Shown here: piece by piece, positions 1 through 12,065 of the stretch | Layout: every line of letters begins with the position of its first letter | How positions within the stretch are numbered: position 1 is the stretch's first letter | DNA from: Dysidea avara | Lineage: Eukaryota > Porifera > Demospongiae > Dictyoceratida > Dysideidae | Direction: 5' to 3' | NCBI RefSeq assembly: GCF_963678975.1 | Contig: NC_089275.1 | Coordinates: 36,308,819-36,372,818, forward strand | DNA length: 64,000 bases | Notes under the pieces: model-generated | The model's database searches: none | Told to the model about the DNA's origin: nothing | What the model saw: only the letters and a program-made list of their open reading frames with translations | Translations under genes and position numbers: made by a program

Positions 1-195
1 TTGCTGTATGGCTATTCCTTCACAAACACAAAACAAAGCAAAACTGTACAGGTATTTTTATGGTGAATGTAAGGCTTATACATCGCAAAGGTAGAAGCAA
101 ATAATTGAAATATGTGTACATATGCAAGTATGTCTTAGACTATTAGAATACAATGCACGCAAAACTATTTTTGCGAAATATATTTACATGTATAG

Positions 196-966
196 TCAAC
201 TCCTGTAGCAATTCAGTGGTCTAATTTTCATTTCCATAAAGGGGAGATGATGCCATTGATGATTAATATACATTGTATATTTGCTGCCATAGACAAAATG
301 AGGTCTAACTACACTGCATGCTCTGTGCCACCATGGACCATGATAAGCTGCACAATTAGAACGAGAATGTAAGTCATTGTCACGATCATTTGTGGTGAAT
401 TTCATGTTATTCAGGATGTGATTTCTATCATACATAAATGGATCTGTCAATGCAACACCATCATATCCTGATATACTCAATTGATACTGATTCTCAGATG
501 ATGCTACAGAAAACTGTTTGTATGACAGATAAGATTGTGTTCCATTGGTAAAATTAATATCAATACGTAGCTCCCACCTTCCAATACTAGTCAAACAATG
601 TATGGAATGTAGTCCATACCAAAATTCTCCTGTAAGATCACCAAATCCTTCTTCATATTCTACCCAACCTCTGTTGAAAAAGTCAACACTTCCATCTTGT
701 CTCCTCTGAATAACAGTCCATCCTCCACCGGCAGTAAGAGTGTCACAGTATACTTTAGTAAGTGTTGATTGACAGTTTCCACAGAAATTCTTCACATCAT
801 ACACTTTGGGCTTGTTAACAACTGAACTGAATTTAGAATAACTAAATCCAAGATTGCAGCAGTTCTCAATTGGATCATTATCACGAATTATACAATCATT
901 ACCATCAGCTTCAACTAGTACTATTCCTAGACTAACTAAAACTACTAGTGTTATAATAGTAGTCAT
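196..966 (-). CDS. Secreted fibrinogen-related (FReD) protein, intact copy
   Basis: This is a single-exon reading frame of 256 aa. Residues 1 to about 20 form a hydrophobic signal peptide (MTTIITLVVLVSLGIVLVEA), followed by a short cysteine-rich stretch with a CC pair. From about residue 60 to the end lies a fibrinogen C-terminal domain. The core GGGWTVIQRRQDGSVDF motif, the GEFWYGL motif, the acidic calcium-site-like DRDNDL, the NCA...WWHRAC region and the closing MKIRP are all present. Proteins of this family are secreted carbohydrate- or acetyl-group-binding lectins (ficolin, tachylectin and intelectin-like relatives) used in recognition or adhesion; the ligand here cannot be read from sequence. 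The start is chosen because it opens the signal peptide and a TATA box lies 79 bp upstream. It is the only undamaged member of a four-copy cluster on this strand. The family call is firm; the role is inference. Confidence 0.93.
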   Translation of the reverse strand: MTTIITLVVLVSLGIVLVEADGNDCIIRDNDPIENCCNLGFSYSKFSSVVNKPKVYDVKNFCGNCQSTLTKVYCDTLTAGGGWTVIQRRQDGSVDFFNRGWVEYEEGFGDLTGEFWYGLHSIHCLTSIGRWELRIDINFTNGTQSYLSYKQFSVASSENQYQLSISGYDGVALTDPFMYDRNHILNNMKFTTNDRDNDLHSRSNCAAYHGPWWHRACSVVRPHFVYGSKYTMYINHQWHHLPFMEMKIRPLNCYRS

Positions 967-1044
967 TGTAGACTAGTCAACACTGATCAACTCTAGTTCA
1001 CTACTATAATAATTGACTGTGAACTGTTGAAAGTACATGAGAGA

Positions 1045-1127
1045 TTTTATACTGTTGTGTACTTCCTAATAAGGACACACTACACTTTAACATCCTGTAA
1101 TGAGTATATAGATATATCCTAATATGG
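1045..1127 (-). promoter_or_regulatory. FReD promoter: TATA box and two CArG boxes
   Basis: On the minus strand there is a TATAAAA at 1045-1051. Upstream of it are two sequences matching the SRF/MEF2-type CArG consensus CC(A/T)6GG: CCTTATTAGG at 1065-1074 and CCATATTAGG at 1118-1127. The same TATA-CArG-CArG order and spacing recurs before the paralogue at 6605. The boxes are seen directly; SRF binding is inference. Confidence 0.6.
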
Positions 1128-1296
1128 TTATCACAGTAATGAAGGATGAAGTTCAGTTAGGTGACAAAGTGTACAATGTTAACTATTTACTATATCAACC
1201 ACAGATAATTAGTTTATACAAACCACCTATATACCTACAGATATACCTCACACTTTCACACAATAATGTTAGGCTATATACCCTTGACAGTATACA

Positions 1297-2379
1297 TTAC
1301 TGTACATATTTGCACTGCACACATACAGTTTTCCATGTATATATAATAATGGTTTCCTGATTCAGTTCAACATACCTCGCACACCGCCAGAGAGTATCTC
1401 TCTGGGGCTGACCAGCAGTAAAGCAACTGCCATGAAGACATATAATGGCTGAGTGCAAAAGGAAAAATGGCAATCTGCAACAAATAAAAGAGATGACAAA
1501 ATCATAATTATTTCTGGCTAGTCGTTTGTATGTAATTTTTGTTTGTTTGTTCATTCCACCTAAAGCAGAAAACACAAGAGGTGCGAATGATGCCCTCTCT
1601 GTTTCATGAAAACGTTGTACATATGTTCCTCATTTCTCTCAGTAATGTGATGAAAACAGCTGGCAGAAGAAGTGCAATGATTTGTGGATGCCAACAGATT
1701 GAAAACATAAACATCAAAGAAAACGTGTTGATGGTGAACACCCCTGAAAGTTTGAGCTCTCACATCCAAGCGAGTACCACATTCATTGCTTACAGAGCAA
1801 TGAAAGAATCATTCATTGGTAACAGGCTGCAAACTATTTTCAGTGGCTACATTAGGACACACTGACACATTTCTGACATTAATTGGGCTGTAAGGACTCT
1901 GATCTCATTATGATATCTAGTTGGATAACTGCCATGTGAGCAAGTAAAGGCATGCTCAACTAAAAGTAAAGGTCAGCCATATTGAAGACAAACTGCATCT
2001 TGAAAATCACTCTTGTGTAATGAAAAACCATCCTCATCAATTAGTAGTACAGTCAACCAACTGGATGCTCCCTTCAAACTAGCAAAGTCTCTTGCTCGCT
2101 GCAAATCTAAAGAAAGCAAGGGGTGAAGAGCAGCAGCCAGCTCCTCAGAACTGTGACAATTTTTAAGATGAACTTCCTGCTTGTTCATTGAGTGCATCAT
2201 AGTTCATGTGATACTGCAAAATTGACACCTTTTGCTGTCAGCAATGATGAATGGTACACAAAGGAGGATGCTGGTAAGCCCATGAAGAATGCATTGTACA
2301 TACTGTGGTATGCCCAAAGGCACCTCTCGGGCCAAAGTGATGTAAAACAGTGAAAAATCAAGCCCGTAGCCTTAGCCAT
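1297..2379 (-). pseudogene. Decayed 3' end of a reverse-transcriptase retroelement
   Basis: Four minus-strand fragments lie in the order expected of one protein. They are 2379-2197; 2200-1973 with the signature ARDFASLKGASSWLTVL and a following DEDGFSLHKSDFQDAVCL; 1769-1560 with RAQTFRGVHHQHVFFDVYVF; and 1575-1297 with FVISFICCRLPFFLLHSAII. From memory of the family, these match the C-terminal part of a widespread invertebrate LINE-like/RT polyprotein: a GASSWLTVLP...GFSLHK...FRDALCLRYGW block, a cysteine block, an FFDVRVFNP block and a terminal RC(R/K)LSF..LRSAIMC. Frameshifts and stops separate the pieces and the catalytic RT core is absent, so this is a dead 5'-truncated copy. The recognition is from protein pattern only. 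Confidence 0.72.
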
Positions 2380-2642
2380 TGTTGAGTTATGCTTGTCTGA
2401 AGGAATCAGTCAGTTAGTCAGTAAAAAAAATCCGTTACATAATTTTTTTAATTCTGTAACAATTTGTTGAAAACGTTTTGGGTTGATCCGAAGGCTTGGT
2501 CAGTGGGCTTAGTTTTGCCTGACCAATACTGCCTCATCATTGTCTGGGAAAAGTTAGGCTAGTTTTTGGGTGATGTTTTCATGGGCCACACCTACTCCTT
2601 TGTGGTCCCTACTATACAGTATTATTGTACAGTATGATAAAA

Positions 2643-3272
2643 TGTGAGCTAAGCTTGGAAAACCATCCTTTTTGTCACATTGGTCAATTTTCTTTTTTGT
2701 AGCTAAAATATGGTACTGAGTGTTTATCTATCTTGTGTCAAAATTCCAGCTTGATATCTTGAAGGGTTCCAGAGATATGATCAATTTATTGTCTAATACA
2801 TTACAAAGTAACTTGTGATAGTAATGCATTGAATTCTGTGAGTGATTAAGTGTGACAAATGGTGACAAATCACTTTGTATACAGATAATTCCATGCCTAC
2901 TGTATAAAATATGTACAAAGAGACTTCTTTTAGTTAAACCAAGTGTTTCTGGTCCTTTTCTTCAATTAAATAAGATGTATCACTGTCTAAATACTTAGTG
3001 TTAACCATTTTATCACTTGAACAAATCACCCCATTTGTAATTAATTGATGTCCCATGCATTGTGAAATCACTGTATGGTCTGATAAAATCATCCATATCT
3101 CCTAGCAGAAAGAAGCTTTAGATGTGAAACTTCACAGCAAGAAGGTTTTATAGTTGCTTTATCCAAATGTGCAAAAAACATCAATTTAAAAAAAATTGCT
3201 GAAATTTTCAATAGGGTTTTCCTGCAAATTTTGCATGTTCCCAAAAGGATGGTTTTCCAAAATTGGGTCACA
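2643..3272. mobile_element. MITE, family with TGTGACCC...GGGTCACA ends
   Basis: A 630-bp segment starts TGTGAGCTAAGCTTGGAAAA and ends with TTTTCCAAAATTGGGTCACA. The imperfect inverted ends share the core GGAAAACCATCC. The element at 52975-53540 has the same ends and similar interior phrases such as TGGCCAATTTTCTT, in opposite orientation. It has no coding capacity. The left end is more diverged than the right. Confidence 0.55.
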
Positions 3273-3549
3273 AATTGAGTATTATACTTTTGAACAGCTA
3301 TAGTTCTTACTTTTTAATGCTTTTGAAAATAAGCTACTACCCAAAACTTTACCATCATATTTAGTGAACAATGTCAGCCTGTATTACATCATTTTAGCTG
3401 ACTGTTCTTTTAGAGTATACAGTATCTCGAGTTTTTAATGGAATTGTGCATATAGCTCACAGTTAATGTTTTCAAAACTCCAGCATATTTCCCTATACTC
3501 ACACACACATCTACCATAAAAGTATTCTATTCTGTGAATGCTAATAGCT

Positions 3550-3630
3550 ATGGACCTGTGAGCAGGCTTTAAGCCTAACTGTGAATATATACAGGGAGTC
3601 AGAAACATATAACTAAAACATGACTCGAGA
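3550..3630. repeat. Dispersed repeat fragment shared with 12957-13020
   Basis: The stretch GACCTGTGAGCAGGCTTTAAGCC, followed by GGGAGTCAGAAACATATAACT, is a diverged copy of the sequence at 12965-13022. In the second copy it sits directly beside a tRNA-like SINE head, so this is likely the flank or tail of the same SINE. Confidence 0.4.
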
Positions 3631-3727
3631 ATCGTGCTGGAATAATCACCTCATCCGTAGTTCAACATCATATCACTGCTGGAATTCTTTATAATTTGTC
3701 AAGTGGTTCAAAATAATTGTACTTTCT

Positions 3728-4060
3728 CAGGGCTGCCCTGAGAAATTAAGGGGCCCAGGGCAAAGAGTTAAAGTGGGGCCCTTCACCCAAGTTGTAAGGT
3801 GAAGATCAAAAAAAAAAAAAAAAAAAAAAAAAAGGTCACAACCTGCTGGCAATGACAATAACTACCCATCACCAACCATATCTCCTTATCTATAAGCTTG
3901 CTACACTGCTCCTCTGAAGAATACTGTGACTGCTCTATTAGAGTATATCGATCTTTTAAACAGGTATTCAGAGGGCCCTTCATGGGGCCTCCTGGGGCCC
4001 CTTTCAGGCTGGGGCCCGGGGCAAAATGCCCCAGTTTCCCCCCCCCCGTGGGCGGCCCTG
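3728..4060. mobile_element. hAT-like MITE, CAGGGCTGCC...GGCGGCCCTG
   Basis: A 333-bp element has terminal inverted repeats CAGGGCTGCC / GGCGGCCCTG, a G/C-run-rich interior and a 24-base A tract at about 3809-3833. The flanking 8-mers TACTTTCT (3720-3727) and TACTTTGT (4061-4068) match at 7 of 8 positions, a target-site duplication length typical of hAT. A second copy in opposite orientation lies at 34789-35164. Two opposed open frames inside are antisense shadows of the repeat. Confidence 0.75.
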
Positions 4061-4068
4061 TACTTTGT

Positions 4069-5894
4069 GCAGCTGTAAGAGAGATGTTAATTGTGATTAA
4101 AAGTGATCTGAATGAAGTGTACTGTGTACTATAAACTTGCAATTAATTAATTAGTAGGCTAAAGTTGTGCGAGTTCTTGTGAAAGTGCAAGTGTATACCA
4201 GTCTTGCACTGGAGCCATATTTAGATGTATTTTGTATCAAGTTGTATGATGTGTCCACATTCCAGTGTGCTGTTTGTGAGATTATAACTTTACAGCTTTA
4301 CAGTGGTATGACTTTTATACTACTGTCAACCATTTTGATTCAGTGTTGTTAGGTGACTTATTCATTGTATGGTATATCAAGGCACAAAAATGAGGGTGAG
4401 TTATATGTATACATGTAAATCAAGCATAGAAATCTGTGAATTCGATTTCAGAGTTTGAATGAGCCTGTCACTAGTCTTTTACTTCACAGTGTGTTCCAAG
4501 TGCAGGTTTGTAAAAGTTAAAATACAAACGAGCTATAATTTGTACAATCACTTTTACATAATTATAATCAATGTCTACTGTGATGTAGCTATGTACTGTA
4601 TACTAGCAATTAATTTAACTTTGAAGTTATCCTATAGTGGTGGCACTCCTTCGTTAACCAATTCAAGCTTCATGGATACTGTCTCTAACTTTAGAGTATC
4701 AGATTGGAGACAGTTACATCTCTGCAGAATTATTGCATGTAAATATCAGGCTATGGCACACCAGAACAATTTTCAGCTACATATAACCAGTCCAATTATA
4801 CGTACATAGATTGATGTTTATACAGATTGAAGTAATGCCATGAACCATTCAAGCATTGACTAATAAGTGTGAATAAGAATTATGGTGTCTTTGGCAATTT
4901 AAATTTTGTTAAAATAATTCTTTTACATGGAAGAACAAGTTTAATTTTCGTAATTCTACGCAATGCTATGTCCTTAACCAAGTGCAGGCACTTAATAATT
5001 GTAGCTGTATATATGATACTTGATACTCCAGCAATACAACAAGACTTCTGTGTCTGCCCAGTATCAGTATCCAATATTGACAGTAAAATATAAGTAGTTG
5101 ATAACTTCTATATAGGTCATGTCTTACATATGTCTTACACTGGAAATGAATGATTTTTGAGAGCCTTTGTAAAAGTCTTTTCTAGACGGAATTCTTCTTT
5201 TACGTAGCAGATTTATCACAGTGTACGCAAGGCTTTAGTGATGTTTGTGAAACTCCAGACAATATTACACATCTTTCTTAATCTCAATTTCCAAGGCTGT
5301 AAGAAAGTTTCCATCGTGTAATTTGTATATACTCCAAAGTATTGATCTAGATTCATGACCAAAGATTAATCATTATTGTCATGCCTCCTACAGGAAAAAC
5401 CACTTAATTTAGGGACTAAGTTAAAAATTGGTGAACCCTGAAAGTGTTTCAAAAATGAAAACCTGTACCATAATTCATGACAATATTAGTGATCATCATC
5501 AGGTGGGGAAATATTACAGTAGATGTCCAGATAAGGAAGTAAAGACAGCAATAAAGTAGTACAGATGTATTCCTGCTATGGTAGTAGAAAGGCATCATTG
5601 TAATCATTATACATTTCCATTGCAGTATGTAGTATATGTTCACCAGAATAATGTCCACTGTCTTTCAGTGTGACAACCCAGGCTGTGCAACATTGCTGCT
5701 TCTCCATAATGATAATGATTAATGAATACACGTCAACCAAAACGATAACTGAAACAAAAAGGGTTTTTTTCTTAAATGCACAAGACATTTGCATAAGCTA
5801 ATACACGTGTATGCATAATTTACAGTAATTTCATCTATACTACATACTACAGTATACTAGAACATAAAACAGTCAAAGGTTGTGTGTACTGATG
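4069..5894. other. Intergenic, no supported gene
   Basis: This AT-rich sequence has several short chance frames (up to 116 aa) with no recognisable domain, no splice-supported exon and no similarity to other parts of the window. It probably contains the 3' untranslated region of the FReD copy ending at 5895. Confidence 0.5.
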
Positions 5895-6605
5895 TCACTT
5901 ATCACAATTAAATGGCCTGATTTTAATCTCCACAAATGGTAGAACATGCCACCTATCATTGAGGTGTATTGTATTGTAATTATTATTGAGCATTATATCA
6001 CCACATGATCTGTGCCACCATCCACCACGATGTTGTGCACAATTACTAGACCACAAATCATTGTCATGATCACGGGAAGAAAATTTCATTCCATCCATGG
6101 AACCATAAGTACTAAATGGATCAGGCAGTCCAACACTATCAAATCCTGATATACTCAATTGATACTGATCCTCAGCTGGTCCTACTGCAAACTGTTTGTA
6201 GTGAAGATAGGATTTTGTTCTATTAGTTAACCGATAATCTATTCGAAGTTCCCAGCTTTTTTCTCTGGTCAGGCAGTACATAGACCTTAATCCAAGCCAA
6301 AATTCACCATAAATGCTGCTACCAAATCCATCTTCATATTGTACCCAATCTCTATTCTTAAAGTCAACACTTCCATCTTGTCTCCTCTAAATGACAGTCC
6401 ATCTTCCTCCTCCTGAGGTAGTATCACAATATACTCTAGCATTGGAACATTTCACTCCACAGAAGTTACCAATAGTGTAGACTCCTGAACTCTTTACATT
6501 GTAGTTGTTGTTATTGTAGCCAAGACAACAGTTGTCAATAGGTCCATCACATTCTCCATCAACTAGCACTAATTCTAGACTAACTAGAACTACTAGTGTT
6601 ATCAT
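5895..6605 (-). pseudogene. FReD copy 2, one in-frame TAG
   Basis: The reading frame runs from the start codon at 6605 to the stop at 5895 without any frameshift. It is interrupted only by a TAG at 6387-6389. The stop falls exactly where copy 1 has CAG, the glutamine in WTVIQRRQDGS, so it is a single C-to-T change. Before it lie a signal peptide (MITLVVLVSLELVLVDG) and a CC-containing N-terminus. After it come the GEFWLGL, calcium-site-like DHDNDLWSSNCA, GGWWHRSC and EIKIRP motifs, all well preserved. The TATA and CArG promoter elements are also intact. It is therefore a very recent pseudogene, a null allele or a sequence error. About 235 codons would be translated without the stop. Confidence 0.88.
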
Positions 6606-6695
6606 TGTAGACTAGCCAACAATGATCAACTCTAGTTCACTGCTATATACAATAATTAACTGTAAACTGTTGAAAGTACATGATAGTTGTAGTGC

Positions 6696-6774
6696 TTTTA
6701 TATTACTGTGTATTTCCTAATAAGGACACATTACACTGTAACATCCTATTGTGTGCAGTTATATCCTAATATGG
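6696..6774 (-). promoter_or_regulatory. FReD copy 2 promoter: TATA and two CArG boxes
   Basis: The minus strand carries TATAAAA at 6696-6702, CCTTATTAGG at 6716-6725 and CCATATTAGG at 6765-6774. Both spacings match those before copy 1 to within a few bases. Surrounding bases are also similar because the copies are duplicates, so conservation alone does not prove function. Confidence 0.58.
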
Positions 6775-6779
6775 TTACA

Positions 6780-9700
6780 ACAAGTAGTGGTTTTCAATAA
6801 ATTTAACTACCCAAGTATTATGGCTTCTACTGTATTTGTTGGTAAAATTAAAAAACAAAACCATAGGTTCTAATACATTAATTAATTTAGTTTAATCTTT
6901 CTCAGCATATATAGTACTTCAGATGTAAAATAGTGCATTAGTGGCTGCTATTATCTAGTACTGAGGCAGCCTTTTAGCTTTGTAATCATAACATGTCAAA
7001 CCATCTATGTGCAATATCATGTACAGGTTGTGTATGTGAAATATGTATGCTAAGTGATTGAGATTTGTTATATGATACTGTTGCCATGTCTACAGTGTAA
7101 GCTGCTTGTGGGAACTGATAAGTTGAATATCAATCTGTGGATTGGTAAATTATTACAACTCAAACTGTTTGTGGTACACTGTGAATGAATTGGAATAACA
7201 ACTATGAAGTTATTATGTGAGAGTCAAACATGTAAACAAATAATTATGCGACCAGTACAGTCATTATTGTGACAAATTCCATAATAGGGGAGAATCTGTA
7301 CAAATGCACTGCTGTGTCCTGCTTCTACTGACAGATAGAGAACTGTTGAAAAGTGATGATAGGTGTTGATAAGGTCAAGCATGTAGCAGTGCTTTTGCTA
7401 AATGTACATACAAATATTTTGAACTCCTGGTATCTAGTCACCGCATAATAGAATATACACATAAAAATTGAGTCACTTCATTTGTTTTGTCTCATAAAAG
7501 AAACAGAAGACAGGTATATGAAAACAAGCTTTTGGGTTTACAAATAGAAGAAGGAACAATGTTCATTCCAGGTTGAAAAGGTAAAATCAAGGTGGAAGCT
7601 GATCTGCAAAAATGTTAACACATCATTATAAGATATTAACACATCATTATTTTAAAAACACCGTCAATAGGCTATGTCAACTTGATCAGTCATTTCACGG
7701 GCCTAATTAACTCACTTTTTCATAATTAAAATAATTCATATTAAGTAAAAAATCAAGTTAAAAATGCCACCATAAACTCTCAGCACAAGCCTCATATTCT
7801 TCCAATGCTATTCCCCTGCAAAATTCTCCAAATCTACATATATTTTAAAAACACTATGCCTGCAAATGGGCTGTCTTTTCATTGAGATCACACTTCTTAT
7901 GCTATGTACTTCTACTATAATTTTTATTTTTGCACTTCTTTTGTACTGATTTCTGTTATTACTTTTATGCCAAACATTTATAGTTCACATTTCTCACCTT
8001 GGGTTTTTGGAAGTCATGCACACACTTTTTCAGCTTGGCTGCTTTATAAATATATAGCTCTATAGCTTTGTTTTTTTTGTAGCCATATATGTGCTTAGCA
8101 CTGGGTGTTATTAATTATGCATGTTGTTGTGCTGCATTGCAGTTCTACAAGAGACTGATAGTAGTTGTTCAACTACCCATACTGATGGTTAGTCAGTTTG
8201 TGTAAATTTCATGTACATGCATGTATACTACCTGTACATACATTTTATGTACCTTTGTTCATTTTAAACAATCTGATAATTTTATAACAGTCATACTGTG
8301 TGTATTTGTATCGTGTGTAGATACTAGTAGTGGACCGGCTACACTGGACAAGTGTCTACATTTGTTCACTGAATCAGAATCATTATCATCTGAAGAATCG
8401 TGGTAGGTACTATGGGTGCCAGCTACAGCAGGTTATTATGTATTGCCACTCCATTGGCCCATTTTGCAAACAATTTGCTCACATGCACACCATAAAATTG
8501 TATACCTGTAGCACTATTTCAGATTTATTGTGAACCATAAGTGACCCTATAAGTAACATAGTGGTATACAATATGAGCAGTGGTTTTCTAAGAAGTGTCA
8601 GTTAGGCTCAGAACATCCCAAACTGATTATTGGTTAGATTACCTCAATCAAATGTTGAACAGGGTTACCCAGATGACCCGCTTATCCAAATAGTAGAACC
8701 CAGAGTTGACCTGTACATGACCTTGTTATATATAAGAGCTGCATAAATTTTGGTTTGATGTTGGGTAGTCTAGCTCTACTATTGTAAAGATTATCTGTAA
8801 GAATAAAGAGCAAAGGGGTATGTTTTAACCAAACGTTACACAAGTTTGCCTTGCAATTAACAATAAATTATCAAGTGTGGCTCCACATAAGCCAAGAGAT
8901 ATTCCTATATAAATGGACATGGTTATTACTTATACCTACAGACAGCTACATTCCCAGTAAGCTGCATGGTATAAGACTGCAGATAGCAATAAACATCAGA
9001 TCGACTACTCCTTTCTGTCACATACTGCATGATTTAATAACTTAAGCTGTAGGTAAAGCTTGTTTCAATATATAATCTACCTAGTTTCAACTTTGTCATC
9101 AATATCTTATTGTGTCATACATAATTATGTCAAGTAGTGTAATTGCATAACTGTTTTATTAAATTATCTAACTGTTTTGTCTTCAGTGTTAGAGTAGCTG
9201 AAATTAAATGGAACTGTGCAAAATTCTTACATGTTAATGTTTAATAAGTGCTTTATAATTATACATACACATTCCCAAAATTTATATGCTGGATAATTGC
9301 CTAGTAACATTGTTGCTTAGATTTGTACATAATGGCCCATTGAAGCATTGATATTCTTCTAGTGACCATGGAAGAGACTTAGGTAAAAAGTATATTAAAC
9401 TGATTGTATGTTATTTATTTTGTCATACAGTAAGTCTTTGTGTCCAGTATTTGATCTGACATCTTCACTCCAGCCTTTTGTCCACCATTCTAAACCTGCA
9501 CAAAAGAGAATAATTTAGCTATATACTAGTAAAATAAAATTTAGACCGGTAGCCGGTGACCAGTTAAATACCCACTCAGTAAGTACGTAATTACAAGAAC
9601 ACTATTACATAAAGGTATCATACTGTATATATGTATAATGCAATAGAGGTTGTAAGTGTCATCTATGTAACAGTGTGCCTGGATATCCAGGACATAGAGT

Positions 9701-10559
9701 AAAGTGTACATGTTATTAATATTAAGTACATGGCTTGTAATTCTCACCCACCCAATGCCCACTCAGCTACTTTTTGAGCACTTGTTTGTCATCTTTTTTT
9801 TTCTATATACTGTACTCATTAGACACCTCACAACAGTCACAAGTACATGTCCTGGAACATGTGACTTCTTAGAACAATGTTGCTATAACTAATCGTTCAT
9901 AGACGGTATGAGTACTATGAATTAGGCAATTGACATTTTAGATAATCATGCTCACTTAATAGAAACCATTCATGATTATAGATCTATTTATAAAATTGTG
10001 ACCAAATTTGACTAAACCAGACTTCACCAATTCTTTGCACTTTAACTTGACCACTCAGCATACTATTGACCTAAAATTCACTTCCATGCATGGTATTATG
10101 AAAATTACAGTTCAAAATTTGAAACTGACAGCATTATGGTCCTTCAAAGTCAATGTGTGAGGAAGGTATTGATTGGTATGGTACAGTACTGTCAAATCTG
10201 GTTGCAATTATAAGTACATATAATTATTATATAAGTCCCAGAATTTTGTACTGAACCTTCTAGACTAGTCTTACCAGACAAGTACACAAGAATAGCAGTA
10301 TAATATTTTAAAAGACTTATTAATAATGGAAACATTTAGATAATAAGTTGGAACATTCTCCACATTTTCAAACAACTTTATATAACAACTTAAACAGGCT
10401 GTAGGACCAGGTGTCCTACAGACCTTCAGCACTAGTGCTTAAGCCTTAATAAGTAAATCTAAAATAATAATTTATTGCAAATAGCCCACCCTTTAATCAC
10501 TACTTCAACCTTATAGTAATTTGTATGAACAAATGCCAATATACAATACAATTATGTAA
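6780..10559. other. Intergenic, one possible Ser-rich exon
   Basis: No convincing gene is seen. At 8321-8401 a stretch with an AG before it (GTGTGTAG) and GTAGGT after it encodes an acidic serine-rich peptide, including HLFTESESLSSEES. It could be an isolated exon of an unknown plus-strand gene, but no partner exon is visible. The rest is AT-rich with chance frames only. Confidence 0.3.
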
Positions 10560-12012
10560 CTACTGCATATAAAAGTCATTATTTCTATCAAAGTGGTAAA
10601 AGATTTGTGCCTTGCTGAATGAGTGGTGGAAAATAACAATGACTGTCAATGATAAGAAAACGCTTCTCATTACACTGTAGTAACCAGCTGTAAATAGTTT
10701 TCTTTCAGAAAACATTTTCTTCAGTGTGGCATTAAAGTTTATCACATTTCCATCTACATGTACTCTAGAAGCATATAAACATAATATTATCAGTTTGGGA
10801 GAGTTCCTCACAAGAGACGTTATACCTTCAGCTGTCAAAGATCTATCATTCATACCTACATGTACCAGTCCACCATGAGTTGAAACTGAGGTCATAAAGT
10901 CATCAGGAACATCATTAAAGACTGCAAGAATGTATAATTTTGGTTATGGATTAAGTTCAATGACAAATTCCATGTAGCAACATGCACTCACACACTTGTG
11001 AGTTGCTTACAGTTATTTATCAATTATCATATCCTGTACAGTAGTGGATGAATTATCATAACAATTTAGGTAACAGATAACAGTTGTGAAATATGATAAC
11101 ATCAATGTGTCTAATTTCCTGCAACCACAATAGTGAAATTCTCCGTAATCACATTCTATTTTTGTGATAGTAGAACATTTCTTCAGCAAGCAAATCAACT
11201 TTAACCTTTTCAAACAATTATAACAATAACTGAAATTGTGTTTGTGGGCAAGCAATAGTTAGTTGTTCCAAGTGACCAGATTGAAGTGATCGAGCAGTGA
11301 GAAACATCCAAATGAGTAGCATATTTAATATAAGGTTGCATGGTTTATATAGCAATAAGCATCAAGTTTGGTTTGCTATACATATTCAACCTCACCCCAT
11401 ACATTGTACTCCCACCATACTGACAATTTTTTTTTAAAATTAGTAACACTTTACAGTGAACAGCACTGAAGGTCTGACAGCAACATGTGCTGCAGCCATT
11501 GGTCATCACTGCTAAACCATCTATCAATTCTATTAATACCAAAGTCACTGAGATACACACATGAAGTGGTCACTTTACCAGATCCATCAATTTGTAGTTG
11601 AAGGTATGAAAGTGGAAAAGAAAAGTTTAATGGTACTTTACCACATTTATTGATCACTGTAAAGTTTCCGTGGTACCAGTAGGGATTGTAGTAAGCTGAG
11701 TAACATAGTCAACCAAACATTCAATATAGTAATGAAATATTGGGACAATAACTTTAAGACTTGATGGCCTAAATTCTATTTCGTTCCAATGCTTGAACAT
11801 GTCTCCATAAGGTAGCTACAAACTATTGCAATTTCTTTAAGATGACTAACATTAGGAAATAAATCGTTACGGTCCTTTTTATATTTCACCAGTGTTTGCA
11901 GATATTTCATATGATGTATCATCTTCTGTAGTTGTTCAGGATCTAACTTAGTTGATGGCAGACTAAGATGTTGTACATGTATATTACTACAGTACTGCAG
12001 CATCTCTACCAA
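10560..12012 (-). pseudogene. LRR-like protein, C-terminal fragments, decayed or partial
   Basis: Minus-strand pieces in order: 12012-11776 (HLSLPSTKLDPEQLQKMI and MKYLQTLV); about 11657-11345 (VPLNFSFPLSYLQLQIDG, frameshifted near the end); 11290-11013 (HLEQLTIACP, then after a frameshift YCYNCLKRLKLICLLKKC); and 10921-10560 (SLTAEGITSLVRNSPKLI, LCLYASRVHVDG, then a hydrophobic VFLSLTVIVIFHHSF near the end). The spacing of leucines and the AEGITSLVRNSPKL phrase look like leucine-rich repeats of the NLR or F-box/LRR type abundant in sponges. Credible acceptors precede some pieces, for example TTCTTGCAG before 10921. At least two frameshifts make an intact gene unlikely. The LRR call is moderate; the parent family is not resolved. 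Confidence 0.45.
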
Positions 12013-12065
12013 TGTTGATGAGTAAGAAAGGATAATAATTTAATATGTTGTCCACACACCTTAAT

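Noticed and set aside
1539-1865. 108-aa plus-strand frame
   Set aside because: It is antisense to the retroelement remnant, whose minus-strand pieces match a known protein pattern.
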